Origin: Nocardia bovistercoris
Lineage (GTDB): Bacteria; Actinomycetota; Actinomycetes; Mycobacteriales; Mycobacteriaceae
Assembly: GCF_015674855.1 (NCBI RefSeq)
Contig: NZ_JADMLG010000008.1
Span: forward strand, 316,365-380,364
Direction: 5' to 3'
Length of the DNA: 64,000 nt
Shown here one piece after another: positions 42,160-50,993 of the stretch. Position numbers and translations under genes: made by a program. Within the stretch, counting starts at the first letter, position 1; every line of letters begins with the position of its first letter. The notes below the pieces were generated by a model. That model was not told where the DNA came from and ran no database searches. It saw only the letters and a list, made by a program, of their open reading frames with translations.

Positions 42160-43307
42160 TGGACTTCACATTCACCGAGGAGCAGGAACTCCTGCGCGAC
42201 GCCGTCGCCGGCTACCTGCGCGGACGCTACGACCTCGAGAAGAGCCGCACCGCGGCCAAGACCGCACCCGGGTGGCAGCCCGCGATATGGCGCGGATTCG
42301 CCGAGGAACTCGGCATCCTCGGCGCCACCCTGCCCGAACGCGTCGACGGAATGGGCGGCGGTGCGGTCGAATTGATGATCATCGCCGAAGAACTCGGGCA
42401 CGCGCTCGTGGTCGAACCCTTCGTGGACACCGTCGTGATCGGCGCCGGACTGCTCGACCGTTCCGGCGGCGACCGCGCCGACGCGGTGCTCGGCGCGATC
42501 GTCGCGGGCGAGGCGCGCACCGCCTTCGCCGCACTGGAACCCACCTCGGGGCAGACCATGCACGACGTCACCACCACCGCGCGCCGCGACGGCGACGCCT
42601 GGGTGATCGACGGCGCCAAGATCGTGGTCACCAGCGCGCCCATCGCCACCCACCTCGTCGTCTCCGCGCGCACCTCCGGCAACCGCCGCGACACCGCCGG
42701 AATCTCGCTGTTCCTCCTCGAATTCGACGCGAAGAACCCGCCCGAAGGAATCCGCGTCCAGCCCTACCGCACCATCGACGACCGCGTCGGCGCCGACCTC
42801 ACCTTCGAAGCGCTGCGCCTGCCCGCCGACGCGCTCCTCGGCATCGAAGGCGCCGCATGGGACACCATCGACGCCACCGTCGACGACGCCATCGCCGCCA
42901 TCTCCGCCGAAGCCGTCGGCTGCATGCGCAAAGTGCTCGCCGACACCGTCGAATACAGCAAACAACGCCAACAATTCGGCGTCCCCATCGGCAGTTTCCA
43001 AGTGCTGCAACACCGCATGGTCGACATGCACATCGAACTCGAACAAGCCATAGCCGCCGCCTACCTGGCCATCCACTCCCTCGCCGCCGACCCGGCGACC
43101 AGAGCCCGATCCGTCTCCGCCGCCAAAGTCACCATCGCCCGCGCCGCCCGCTTCATCGGCCAGAACGCGGTCCAACTCCACGGTGCCATGGGCATGACCG
43201 AAGAACTCGCCATCGGCCACTACTTCAAACGCCTCACCGCCATCGAAAACGAATACGGCTCAACAGATTTCCACCTCGCCCGCTACGCAACCCGCACCCG
43301 CCCCTGA
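42159..43307 (+). CDS. fadE: Acyl-CoA dehydrogenase (second subunit of a pair)
   Basis: A 382-aa protein starting MDFTFTEEQELLRDAVAGYL; the ATG shares bases with the previous stop. It has the ACAD fold but a degraded central FAD loop (TAFAALEPTSGQTMHDVTTT) in place of the usual C-x-T-E-x-x-x-G-S-D, while the C-terminal part keeps RQQFGVPIGSFQVLQHRMVD and QLHGAMGMTEELAIGHYFKR. In known heteromeric ACADs one subunit carries the catalytic base and the other contributes to FAD binding only, which fits this pair. The substrate is unknown. Confidence 0.88.
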   Translation: MDFTFTEEQELLRDAVAGYLRGRYDLEKSRTAAKTAPGWQPAIWRGFAEELGILGATLPERVDGMGGGAVELMIIAEELGHALVVEPFVDTVVIGAGLLDRSGGDRADAVLGAIVAGEARTAFAALEPTSGQTMHDVTTTARRDGDAWVIDGAKIVVTSAPIATHLVVSARTSGNRRDTAGISLFLLEFDAKNPPEGIRVQPYRTIDDRVGADLTFEALRLPADALLGIEGAAWDTIDATVDDAIAAISAEAVGCMRKVLADTVEYSKQRQQFGVPIGSFQVLQHRMVDMHIELEQAIAAAYLAIHSLAADPATRARSVSAAKVTIARAARFIGQNAVQLHGAMGMTEELAIGHYFKRLTAIENEYGSTDFHLARYATRTRP

Positions 43308-43326
43308 ACTCTCGCGCCATACCGGA

Positions 43327-43351
43327 GGCGAGCGGACCGATTCCGCTCGCC
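43327..43351. terminator. Terminator between ACAD operon and immunity gene
   Basis: A 10-bp perfect stem (GGCGAGCGGA with TCCGCTCGCC) and a 5-base loop, between two converging genes. Confidence 0.6.
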
Positions 43352-43369
43352 CCCTGGATATTGGACAGC

Positions 43370-43807
43370 TCAGCTCTCGAGTGCCTTCGCCACAGAAGCA
43401 GTCATCGTGACGAGCGCGGCCCTGATCTCGTCTTCGTTGAAGCCGGTTCGGTAGCGCGCTTCCAAGGTACCCAACAGCTCCCAGGTAGTGGTGAGTAGAG
43501 ATGGCCACAGCTCGCATATATAACGAGGGATGCTTCGTACTATTTCGCCGGACGACGCCGGCGCTTCTGCCTGTGGCGCGGGACGGCTGGAGTACTGGCC
43601 GTTGACAACAATCCTCACTCGTACCGGTGGCTTGTCTTTCGGTACAGATTTTGCCAAGTCGTAAAGAAATCTATCTATATCGGGAGTCCAGCCTTGCTCG
43701 ATCATCGGATCCCGTCTTACATCTTCCATTTGGTAAGTTAGTTGGCGGATGACCCGGAAGACGTCGCCTTCGATCACGAACTCGGCATTTAATTGGTTTG
43801 CGCACAT
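43370..43807 (-). CDS. Candidate immunity protein for the 43823 toxin
   Basis: A 145-aa protein starting 15 bases after the toxin stop, with GAGGAAG ahead of its ATG. It begins NAEFVIEGDVFRVIRQLTYQ, has a central disordered Pro/Ala stretch (SRPAPQAEAPASSG) and ends in helices (TFNEDEIR-type pattern, ALVTMTASVAKALES). I recognise no family. Its size, coupling distance, position right behind a polymorphic toxin and lower GC make immunity the natural reading. Confidence 0.55.
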   Translation of the reverse strand: MCANQLNAEFVIEGDVFRVIRQLTYQMEDVRRDPMIEQGWTPDIDRFLYDLAKSVPKDKPPVRVRIVVNGQYSSRPAPQAEAPASSGEIVRSIPRYICELWPSLLTTTWELLGTLEARYRTGFNEDEIRAALVTMTASVAKALES

Positions 43808-43822
43808 ACTTCCTCGGTTCTT

Positions 43823-45088
43823 CTATTCCAATTCTTCGAATGCTTCGCGACCCTTTTTGGGCGTAAAAACCGTTCCGCCACCGTTGTTCTCTACGATCAG
43901 TGCGCGTTTTACAGGATCCCAGTATCCCGCACGGCCATTATCGAGGCCGTGTCGTTGTTCAGTTGGGATTTCACCATCCAAGACTTTTCGAACATATTCT
44001 GCTAATTCTGCGGGCGGTACGCCGGCGACGTAATGCGTTCCATCACCTTGCTCGGCTCGACCATTCGCATGATCGGCGATTTTCTGTGCAGTCTCCTGCG
44101 TTATCGGATCGTCGCCTCCGAGGGTCGGGTGTGCCCCGCTGCTGTCGTCGTCGATGTTCGTGATGAGGATCGCCAGCCCCGCGATGGTCGCCAGCGCGCC
44201 GGTCCCGAGTGCCGCGGTGGTGAACGTGATTCCGCTGAGGCTTGTGAAGAACGAGCCGATCGCTCCTGCGACAGCCGTGGCCGCCGTGTCGAGGGTAGCG
44301 CCCTCCAGTGTCAGCGCTCGCGGGTTGCGGATCAAGACTACCGAAACGGCGACCGCGACCGAAGCGCCGACGACGACGGCTGTGAACCCGGTATTGATGT
44401 CGGAACGCATGGCCGCGAGCGCAACTTGGTGATTCGCGGTGGCGTCGGCGCAGTCGTTCGCGGCGAGGCGGATTTCGTCGGCGCTGGTCGCGAGGGTGCG
44501 AAGGTGCTCGGCCAGAAGTGGGATGTCGGGCGGTACGTCGGATCGGTAGCCGCGCTCCAGTCCATCGGCGACCAATCGAAGTCGGGAGCGTGCACCGAAA
44601 ACGATGTCGTTGGTGGCGAAAGCCTTCCACGCCTTCGTCATGCGATCCAGCTTGTCGGTGTCCCCGTCCGGAATCTCGCCACCGGCGATCCGGGCGGTGA
44701 CTTTGTCGTAGAAGTCCGGGAACTCGGATTCGAGTCCCCGGCTGTTGGCGCGGGACGAAGCCACACCGAGAACGACACCGGCCCCGTAGGGCAATTCGGA
44801 AGGAATCGTGCGTGGAAGCGAGGGCGCGACGCCCTTCGGATTGCGATTCGCCTTGTAGTTGGAGACCTCCCAGTTGTAGCCTGCCGCAATCAGAATGTCG
44901 CCGAAATGCTGTAGTGTCCGTGCGAAATTCGTCGCTACCAGTACGAAGGCGCCTGCCCGATCGTCGTAGCTCCTCGACCATGCCTTGACGGCTTGGTAGC
45001 TCCCTGCCATCCCGCTGGTTTCCAGCAGAACAGTCTGCAAAGGATTGTATGCGGCCTGGAATTGCGTCGATATTGCGTAGCACTCCAT
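43823..45088 (-). CDS. Second ESX-type polymorphic toxin
   Basis: A 421-aa protein whose front matches the 23025 toxin: YNPLQTVLLETSGMAGSYQ, W-S-R-S-Y-D turn and LQHFGDILIAAGYNWE against LQRFGDVLAANGYNWW. A helical middle and hydrophobic segments (AVVVGASVAVAVSVVLI, TAALGTGALATIAGLAILI) follow, then the ITNIDDDSSG junction, equivalent to KIVDDDEESAG. The last 85 residues are a different toxin domain: THYVAGVPPAELAEYVRKVL, GRAGYWDPVKRALIVENNGG and GTVFTPKKGREAF. An RNase of the BECR type is a guess. No WXG100 gene lies upstream and no good RBS precedes the ATG, so it may be an orphan or shortened copy. Confidence 0.7.
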   Translation of the reverse strand: MECYAISTQFQAAYNPLQTVLLETSGMAGSYQAVKAWSRSYDDRAGAFVLVATNFARTLQHFGDILIAAGYNWEVSNYKANRNPKGVAPSLPRTIPSELPYGAGVVLGVASSRANSRGLESEFPDFYDKVTARIAGGEIPDGDTDKLDRMTKAWKAFATNDIVFGARSRLRLVADGLERGYRSDVPPDIPLLAEHLRTLATSADEIRLAANDCADATANHQVALAAMRSDINTGFTAVVVGASVAVAVSVVLIRNPRALTLEGATLDTAATAVAGAIGSFFTSLSGITFTTAALGTGALATIAGLAILITNIDDDSSGAHPTLGGDDPITQETAQKIADHANGRAEQGDGTHYVAGVPPAELAEYVRKVLDGEIPTEQRHGLDNGRAGYWDPVKRALIVENNGGGTVFTPKKGREAFEELE

Positions 45089-45256
45089 ATTCGGCTCAGG
45101 AGCGAAGCGGTGGCGTGTCGCACCTCGCTTTCGCGGCGGTATCGAGCCGAGCGGCGTGAGCGGGGACGAGCAAGCGCCGTCGAAACTGGCCTCGGCCAGT
45201 TGGCGGTCGGTCTGCTCGGGTGTCGATCGGCACGTGAGGGTTCGGGTGGGAAAGCG

Positions 45257-45290
45257 CGAGCCCGGATCCTTGGGGATCCGGGCTCGTTCA
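45257..45290. terminator. Terminator after the EtfD-like gene
   Basis: GAGCCCGGATCC pairs perfectly with GGATCCGGGCTC around a TTGG loop (12-13 bp). It lies 13 bases past the stop of the minus-strand gene. Confidence 0.7.
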
Positions 45291-45302
45291 GTTGTGGAGT
45301 TA

Positions 45303-48300
45303 TCAGTTGCGGCGGCCAGGAGCCTTTGTGCCTGCCTTGAAGCCGAGGCCGCCTGGTTTGGCGGTCGGTGGCGCTATCGGGGTGGCGCCATTACCGTTGC
45401 CGTTCGACTCGGTGGTCGGTTCGGCCGAGTGGGTTTCGAGGGTCGACTCGGATTCGGCGGGTTCCGAAGGGGCCGAGTCGGACGGGGCGGGGGATTCGCT
45501 CGGGGTGGGCTCGGTGGTTGCGGTGGGGTCCTCGGAGGGGGTGGTGGGGGCTTTCGCCGCCGCTTCGGTGGGGGCGGGAGCATCTTCTTCCGCCGCCGCC
45601 GCGGGTTTGGCTCCGGGGGCCTTCGGCCCGGGGCGTTTGAAGCCGGACTTCATCGCCAGACCCTTCGCCGCCACCGTCGGCTTGACCTCGGTCGGAGCCG
45701 TGGTCTCGGTGGAAGCGGGTGTGCTTGAGGCGCTGGCCCCGGTGGAAGCGGCGGCTTCTGCATCCGATGCCGCGGTAGAGGTTTCCTCGGCAGATACCGC
45801 TCCGGGTGCTTTCGCGCCGGGGCGTTTGAAGCCGGACTTCATCGCCAGACCCTTCGCGGCGACCGTCGGCTTGACTTCGGCGGCGGCCGGTTCGGTATCG
45901 GGTGCTTCCGCGGGGGTGGGTTCGGCGGGGGTTTCGGCTGCCGGTGCTTTCGCTCCGGGTGCTTTGGCCGCACCCTTCATGCCCAGTCCGCCACCGGGAG
46001 CTTTCGCCTTGCCCTTCATGCCGAGGCCCTTGGCGGGTTCGGCGGCTGGAGCTTCGGTCGAGGTTTCAGCGGCGGGGGCTTTCGCGCCCGGCGCCTTCGC
46101 CGCGCCCTTCATGCCCAGACCGCCACCGGGTGCCTTGGCCGCGCCTTTCATGCCGAGGCCCTTGACAGGAGCCGCGGGGGTTTCGGCGGCGGTGGCTTTC
46201 GCACCGGGCGCCTTGGCCGCACCCTTCATCCCCAAACCCTTGGCGGGTGCGGGTTCGGCGGCGGGCGCCTTGGCGCCGGGTGCTTTCGCCGCGCCCCTCA
46301 TGCCCAGACCCTTGGCAGGTGCGGACTCGGACTCGGCGGCGGCGGGAGCTGTCGCGCCGGGTGCTTTGGCTGCGCCTTTCATGCCCAGTCCGCCACCGGG
46401 CGCTTTGCCGCCCTTCATGGCGAGACCACCACCGGTGGGCGCGGCCTTCGCGGGTGCGGGCGACTCGGCCTGCTCGGCGATCGGTTCGGGCTCGGGTTCG
46501 GGTTCCGGTTCGGGCTCGGCCTTGGGCTGCTGGATCACCACCAGGTTCTCCGACAGCTTCGCGGCATCAACGCGGGTGATCGCGTCGAGCATGAGTTGCG
46601 CGACGTCGACCACCTCAACGCCTTCGCCCTCACCTTTCTCCTGGCGCGCGGTGACACCGTCGGTGAGCATCACGCGGCAGAACGGGCAGCCGGTCGCGAT
46701 CTTGCCCGGGGTCGCACCGGAACTGCCGGACAGGGTGTTCAGGCCCTCGTCCACGCGGTCGACGTTGATGCGCTTGCCGAGTTGTTCCTCCATCCACATG
46801 CGCGCACCACCGGCGCCACAGCACATGGAACGTTCACCGTGACGCGGCATCTCCACCAGCGTCGAACCGGAGGCGGCCATCAACTCACGCGGTGCGTTGT
46901 AGACCTTGTTGTGCCGACCCAGGTAGCAAGGGTCGTGGTAGGTGACGTTCTGGGTCACCGACGCCACCGGGATCAGCTTCTTCTGCCGCACTAGTCGGTT
47001 CAGCAGCTGCGTGTGGTGCACCACCTCGTAGTTGCCGCCGACCTGCGGGTACTCGTTGTTGAGCGCGTTGAAGCAGTGCGCGCAGGTGACCACGATCTTC
47101 TTCTTGCTCTGCTCGACACCGTCGAACACCGAGTTCAGCACCTCGATGTTCTGCGCGGCGAGCTGCTGGAACAGGAACTCGTTACCCGCACGCCGCGCCG
47201 AGTCGCCGGTGCAGGTCTCCTCCTGGCCGAGGACCATGAATTTGGTGCCCGCGGTGGCGAGGAGTTCGGCGACGGCCTTGGTGGTCTTCTTGGCGCGGTC
47301 CTCGTAGGCGCCCGCGCAGCCGACCCAGAACAGGTATTCGTAGCCGTCGAACGAGTCGGCGTCCTTACCGAAGACCGGGATCTCGAAGTCCACCTCGTTG
47401 ATCCAGTTCAGGCGGTCCTTGGCGTTCTGACCCCACGGATTGCCCTTGTTCTCCAGGTTCTTGAACAGACCGGCCAACTCGGACGGGAAATCCGATTCGA
47501 TCAGCACCTGGTAGCGGCGCATGTCGATGATGTGGTCGACGTGTTCGATGTCGACCGGGCACTGTTCGACGCACGCGCCACAGGTGGTGCAGCTCCACAA
47601 CACCTCGGGGTCGATGACACCGCTCACGTCCGCACCACCGACCAACGGCCGCTCGGCCTCGGCGCGCGCGGCCTCGGGAATCTCGGCCAGCTTCTGCTCG
47701 TCCGGCTTGCCTTCGGCGTCGATGAGCCCGATCTCGTCACCACCCATGTCCTTACGCCCACCCGCAAGCAGGTAGGGCGCCTTGGCATAACCGTGGTCAC
47801 GCAGCGACATGATCAACAGCTTCGGCGACAGCGGCTTACCGGTGTTCCACGCCGGACACTGCGACTGACAACGCCCGCACTCGGTACAGGTGGTGAAGTC
47901 CAGGATGCCTTTCCAGGAGAAGTCCTCGAACTTGCCCGCGCCGAGGGTGTCGGTATCGGGGTCGACGTTCTCCATGTCGAGGGCTTTGCCGCCGGACATC
48001 ATCGGCTTGGCGGTGCCGAGCGCGACCCCGCCGTCGTCCTCACGCTTGAAGTAGATGTTCGGGAACGCCGCGAACCGATGCCACGCCACACCCCACGTGA
48101 GGTTGCGCCCGACCAGCAGCAGGAACAGGCTGCCCGACATCAGTTTGACGAAGGCGAACACCGAGATCAGCACGGCGCTCTCCGGCAGCAGTTTCGCGAC
48201 CTGCATGGTGAAGAAGTCGGTGGCGGCGTTGGAGTGGTGGTAGGTGGCGATCTTGCCCGCCTTCACCAGGATCATGCCGAGGCCCTCGACGAGGACGATG

Positions 48301-48779
48301 GATTCGATCACGTACGCGGGGGCGAAGCGGGAACCGCTGAAGCGGGACAGCCGGTCGGGGACGCGCGGGTGGTTGAGCTGGCGGATGACGATCAGCGTCA
48401 CGATGCCGACCACGGTGCCGATGCCGAGGATTTCGTCCCACAGGTGGTAGAGCGCCCAGTCGCCGAAGATCGGCCAGTGGAATTCGGGGTCGAAGGTCTG
48501 GCCGTATGCCTCGAAGAACAGGATGAATCCGCCGAGGAAGCCGATCATGACGAGCCAGTGCGCCCAGCCGACGGTGCGGAACTTGTTCATCCTGGTGTGG
48601 GCGAGGAACTCGACGAGCATCTGCTTCAGGCGCGGGAAGAACGGCCGCCAGCGGTCGGGGGCGGACTGGCCGACCATGATGGTGCGCGCGATGCTGCGGA
48701 CGCCGCCGAAGAACGACGCCCAACACAGGAGGCTGAGTATCGCCCCGATCGTGCCCAACGTCAGCGTCAGGGCATTCAT
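45303..48779 (-). CDS. etfD: EtfD-like membrane Fe-S oxidoreductase with long repeat tail
   Basis: A 1,158-aa protein; ATG 48779 gives MNALTLTLGTIGAILSLLCW. Residues 1-240 hold about five membrane helices of the NarI-type cytochrome b fold. Two 4Fe-4S motifs follow: CTECGRCQSQCPAWNTG (near 296) and CTTCGACVEQCPVDIEH (near 395). CCG-type domains follow, including RSMCCGAGGARMWMEE (near 650). This is the layout of M. tuberculosis Rv0338c/EtfD, which takes electrons from ETF to quinone in beta-oxidation. From about residue 755 on the protein is unlike an enzyme: 11 copies of G-L-(G/A)-(M/F)-(K/R) in KGLGMKGAAKAPGAKAP-type units with Ala/Pro/Glu linkers. Confidence 0.9.
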   Translation of the reverse strand: MNALTLTLGTIGAILSLLCWASFFGGVRSIARTIMVGQSAPDRWRPFFPRLKQMLVEFLAHTRMNKFRTVGWAHWLVMIGFLGGFILFFEAYGQTFDPEFHWPIFGDWALYHLWDEILGIGTVVGIVTLIVIRQLNHPRVPDRLSRFSGSRFAPAYVIESIVLVEGLGMILVKAGKIATYHHSNAATDFFTMQVAKLLPESAVLISVFAFVKLMSGSLFLLLVGRNLTWGVAWHRFAAFPNIYFKREDDGGVALGTAKPMMSGGKALDMENVDPDTDTLGAGKFEDFSWKGILDFTTCTECGRCQSQCPAWNTGKPLSPKLLIMSLRDHGYAKAPYLLAGGRKDMGGDEIGLIDAEGKPDEQKLAEIPEAARAEAERPLVGGADVSGVIDPEVLWSCTTCGACVEQCPVDIEHVDHIIDMRRYQVLIESDFPSELAGLFKNLENKGNPWGQNAKDRLNWINEVDFEIPVFGKDADSFDGYEYLFWVGCAGAYEDRAKKTTKAVAELLATAGTKFMVLGQEETCTGDSARRAGNEFLFQQLAAQNIEVLNSVFDGVEQSKKKIVVTCAHCFNALNNEYPQVGGNYEVVHHTQLLNRLVRQKKLIPVASVTQNVTYHDPCYLGRHNKVYNAPRELMAASGSTLVEMPRHGERSMCCGAGGARMWMEEQLGKRINVDRVDEGLNTLSGSSGATPGKIATGCPFCRVMLTDGVTARQEKGEGEGVEVVDVAQLMLDAITRVDAAKLSENLVVIQQPKAEPEPEPEPEPEPIAEQAESPAPAKAAPTGGGLAMKGGKAPGGGLGMKGAAKAPGATAPAAAESESAPAKGLGMRGAAKAPGAKAPAAEPAPAKGLGMKGAAKAPGAKATAAETPAAPVKGLGMKGAAKAPGGGLGMKGAAKAPGAKAPAAETSTEAPAAEPAKGLGMKGKAKAPGGGLGMKGAAKAPGAKAPAAETPAEPTPAEAPDTEPAAAEVKPTVAAKGLAMKSGFKRPGAKAPGAVSAEETSTAASDAEAAASTGASASSTPASTETTAPTEVKPTVAAKGLAMKSGFKRPGPKAPGAKPAAAAEEDAPAPTEAAAKAPTTPSEDPTATTEPTPSESPAPSDSAPSEPAESESTLETHSAEPTTESNGNGNGATPIAPPTAKPGGLGFKAGTKAPGRRN

Positions 48780-48863
48780 GTCGCGACCTTTCTTTCGAGG
48801 CAACACGAGCGTTCGAGGTCGGCGCGGACGCCGACTCGGTTGGCTCGTATCGTAACCGCCAGT

Positions 48864-48883
48864 AAGTTACTCACCGGTAACTT
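48864..48883. promoter_or_regulatory. Palindromic operator candidate upstream of etfD
   Basis: AAGTTAC-TCACCG-GTAACTT, perfect 7-base arms, centred about 95 bases before the etfD start, with a further GTAACCGCCAGTAA just beside it. The TTAC-N6-GTAA core is the form bound by TetR-type fatty-acid regulators in related bacteria; which one acts here is not known. Confidence 0.5.
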
Positions 48884-49241
48884 AATTGTCCATCGTACGA
48901 TCGGGTTTTGGCTGCTATCCCCGTATGCTGCGGCTCGACTCGGAATTTACCTGTGAGGAATGTCATATGACAGAGTTCGGTCGGGGCGCGCCGCGAAGGG
49001 GTAACCGGCCCGTCGGGCGGTTCGTACGGGTGTATAAATTAGGGTCGCCTAACTGTCACTGCTGGGTAACGGTTCTCGCTAATCGGGGCGCATTCGATTA
49101 GGCTCGCGTCGTTCTGTTTGCTGTGCTTGTTTTCACACTGCTCGGGGAGAATCCGAATAGGGCCGACCACCTCTCGGATTGAATGAGCTCTCGCGTGTCG
49201 AAAACGAGCTGCGACAACCCTGATGATGGATTGGAAACTGA
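48884..49241. other. Intergenic region between etfD and the second DUF8020 gene
   Basis: About 358 bases. It should hold promoters for both divergent genes. A 44-codon frame at 48967-49101 (MTEFGRGAPRRGNRPVGRFV...) has an AGGAA before its ATG but no family resemblance; I do not count it as a gene. Confidence 0.45.
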
Positions 49242-49958
49242 ATGAACCTCCGCAGGACCACCGCGGCGGCAGCCATGGTCATCGGTGCGATGACGGTGGC
49301 CATGGGCACCTCACACGCCGATACACCTCCGGCGCCCACCGCCGAACAAGCCATCAACTACTCGGTCAAGCTGGTGGACAAGACCGTTGTGGCGACCGTT
49401 CGTGGGGGGACTTTCGCGGTCACGCAGAAGGACGGCGCGACGCCTGAGGCTCCCAAGGTCGACGTCGTCGACATCAAGGACGAGAAGGGCAACGTCGTGA
49501 TGACGCTGCCCATGGAATTCGACGCCGCGGGCACCCAGATCCCGGTGAAGTCGGAGCTGAAGAAAGACAGCACCGTCCTCGAGATCACCCCGGACAAGCC
49601 CGCGAACCTGCGCCTCGACTCGCCGGTCGCCGTCAAGCCGATCGCCTCGGCCGCGGAGAACCAGCGCGCGCAGAACGACTTCTCCTCCAAGTTCGGTATC
49701 GGCACCGCCATCGGCGGCTTCGTCGGCACCGCCATCGGCGCCACCATCGGCTGCCTGGTCACCCTGCCTGCGGGTTGCATCCCCGGCCTGGTGACCGGCG
49801 CGGGCGTCGGCGGCATCCTCGGCACCATCGCCATCGGCGGCCCCACCCTGGTCGCCGCAGGCATCGAGCTCATCAACGTGATGAACGCTCCCGAGAACAC
49901 CACCCAGTGGTCGGACAAGAAGGTGGAGGTCCCGGCCAAGCCGGAAGCCCCCAAGTAA
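49242..49958 (+). CDS. Secreted DUF8020-type protein (second copy)
   Basis: A 238-aa protein with signal peptide (MNLRRTTAAAAMVIGAMTVA ... SHADTPP). A beta domain follows (SVKLVDKTVVATVRGGTFAV, GNVVMTLPMEFDAAGTQIPV), then a glycine-zipper hydrophobic segment (GIGTAIGGFVGTAIGATIGC ... GAGVGGILGTIAIGGPTLV). It is a paralogue of the 27000 gene, sharing domain order and the Cys-containing glycine-rich end. Function unknown; a membrane-active or envelope-bound secreted protein is likely. Confidence 0.75.
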   Translation: MNLRRTTAAAAMVIGAMTVAMGTSHADTPPAPTAEQAINYSVKLVDKTVVATVRGGTFAVTQKDGATPEAPKVDVVDIKDEKGNVVMTLPMEFDAAGTQIPVKSELKKDSTVLEITPDKPANLRLDSPVAVKPIASAAENQRAQNDFSSKFGIGTAIGGFVGTAIGATIGCLVTLPAGCIPGLVTGAGVGGILGTIAIGGPTLVAAGIELINVMNAPENTTQWSDKKVEVPAKPEAPK

Positions 49959-49972
49959 TCCGTCCACAGCGC

Positions 49973-50008
49973 CGATCGGCCCGTTCCCGTTGGGGAGCGG
50001 GCCGATCG
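49973..50008. terminator. Terminator between DUF8020 and NRDE genes
   Basis: CGATCGGCCCG-TTCCC pairs with GGGAG-CGGGCCGATCG around GTTG, about 16 bp with one G-T pair, between convergent genes. Confidence 0.75.
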
Positions 50009-50012
50009 ACGT

Positions 50013-50855
50013 TCAGGTGGACCGCAGCAGCCCGCGGAAGCCCGTCTCGCCCAGCGGCTTGCCCAGTGGGCCGAACGAGCGTTCGGCGATTTCGTAGGCG
50101 CCGTCCTCGCGCACGAGCAGCACGGTGCTCGCCCGCGTGCCGTGCTCGGTGCTGGCGATGAAACCCGCCGACAGCGCGCGTTCCATCTCGTGCGGCACCC
50201 CCGTATTCGGCAGCAACTCGTCGGGCGCCTGCGTGGAATCGGACAGCGCGTCGAAATAGCGTTCCACCGAGTCCGGCTCCGATTCCACGACCTTGCGCAG
50301 CGCAGCCATGCCCGCGCGCACTTTCGGCCAGGCCCGCGCCTCGAGTCCGGTGTCGGGACCGAGCCGTGACGAGGTGACGAACGGCGCGTTGGACAGGCCG
50401 TGGAATCCGGCGGACAACGGTCGGGGCCGGTCGCCCGCGCGGTTGGAATGCCACCACAGCGTCTCGAGGTCGGAGACGATCAGGTTGTATCCGTTGTAGT
50501 CGTCCGAGGCCGACGCGATGTCACGGACGTACCGCTCGGGGAGGGGTTCGGCATCGGTGAGGAAATCCATGAGCAGCGCACCGCGTGAGCGCGCGTCGGC
50601 GCGGTCGTCGAGCGGATTGCGGACATTGGTGACCGTCGCGAACCTGCCCGCGCTCGCCCGCAGCCCGAGCCAGGTGCCCGGCGGCCTGCCCGGTGCGCGG
50701 TCCCGCGCGCCGATGTCGCGGCCCGCGAGCAGACCCGACACCTCAGGCCAGCGGCGCATCGACTCGGTCGGCCGGATGTAGTACTCGTCCCGGTTGGCGG
50801 CGACTATCAGCCGGTAGTCCGGATGCGCGCGCCAGCCGATCAACACCAAACACAT
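50013..50855 (-). CDS. NRDE/TANGO2-family protein
   Basis: A 280-aa protein starting MCLVLIGWRAHPDYRLIVAA followed by NRDEYY, the N-terminal Cys2 and NRDE motif that name the family. GTWLGLRASAGRFATVTNVR and GYNLIVSDLETLWWHSNR are also typical. These are Ntn-hydrolase-like proteins; animal TANGO2 is linked to lipid/heme handling but the bacterial function is unsettled. ATG 50855 puts the Cys at position 2 as expected. Confidence 0.85.
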   Translation of the reverse strand: MCLVLIGWRAHPDYRLIVAANRDEYYIRPTESMRRWPEVSGLLAGRDIGARDRAPGRPPGTWLGLRASAGRFATVTNVRNPLDDRADARSRGALLMDFLTDAEPLPERYVRDIASASDDYNGYNLIVSDLETLWWHSNRAGDRPRPLSAGFHGLSNAPFVTSSRLGPDTGLEARAWPKVRAGMAALRKVVESEPDSVERYFDALSDSTQAPDELLPNTGVPHEMERALSAGFIASTEHGTRASTVLLVREDGAYEIAERSFGPLGKPLGETGFRGLLRST

Positions 50856-50993
50856 GCGGTCCAGAGTGCCCGACGATCGCCGGGGCCGTCAGCGGATCGC
50901 TTCCCGTTCAGGCCGTGTAAGGGCGGCGGAAACCCGCCATAGAACAGCGAAAAGGCCGACAGCCACAGCTGCCGGCCCTTCGAAGAGCGGATC

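Noticed and set aside
48967..49101. 44-codon frame with an AGGAA before its ATG
   Set aside because: No family resemblance and an amino-acid make-up expected of random GC-rich DNA; kept only as a remark.
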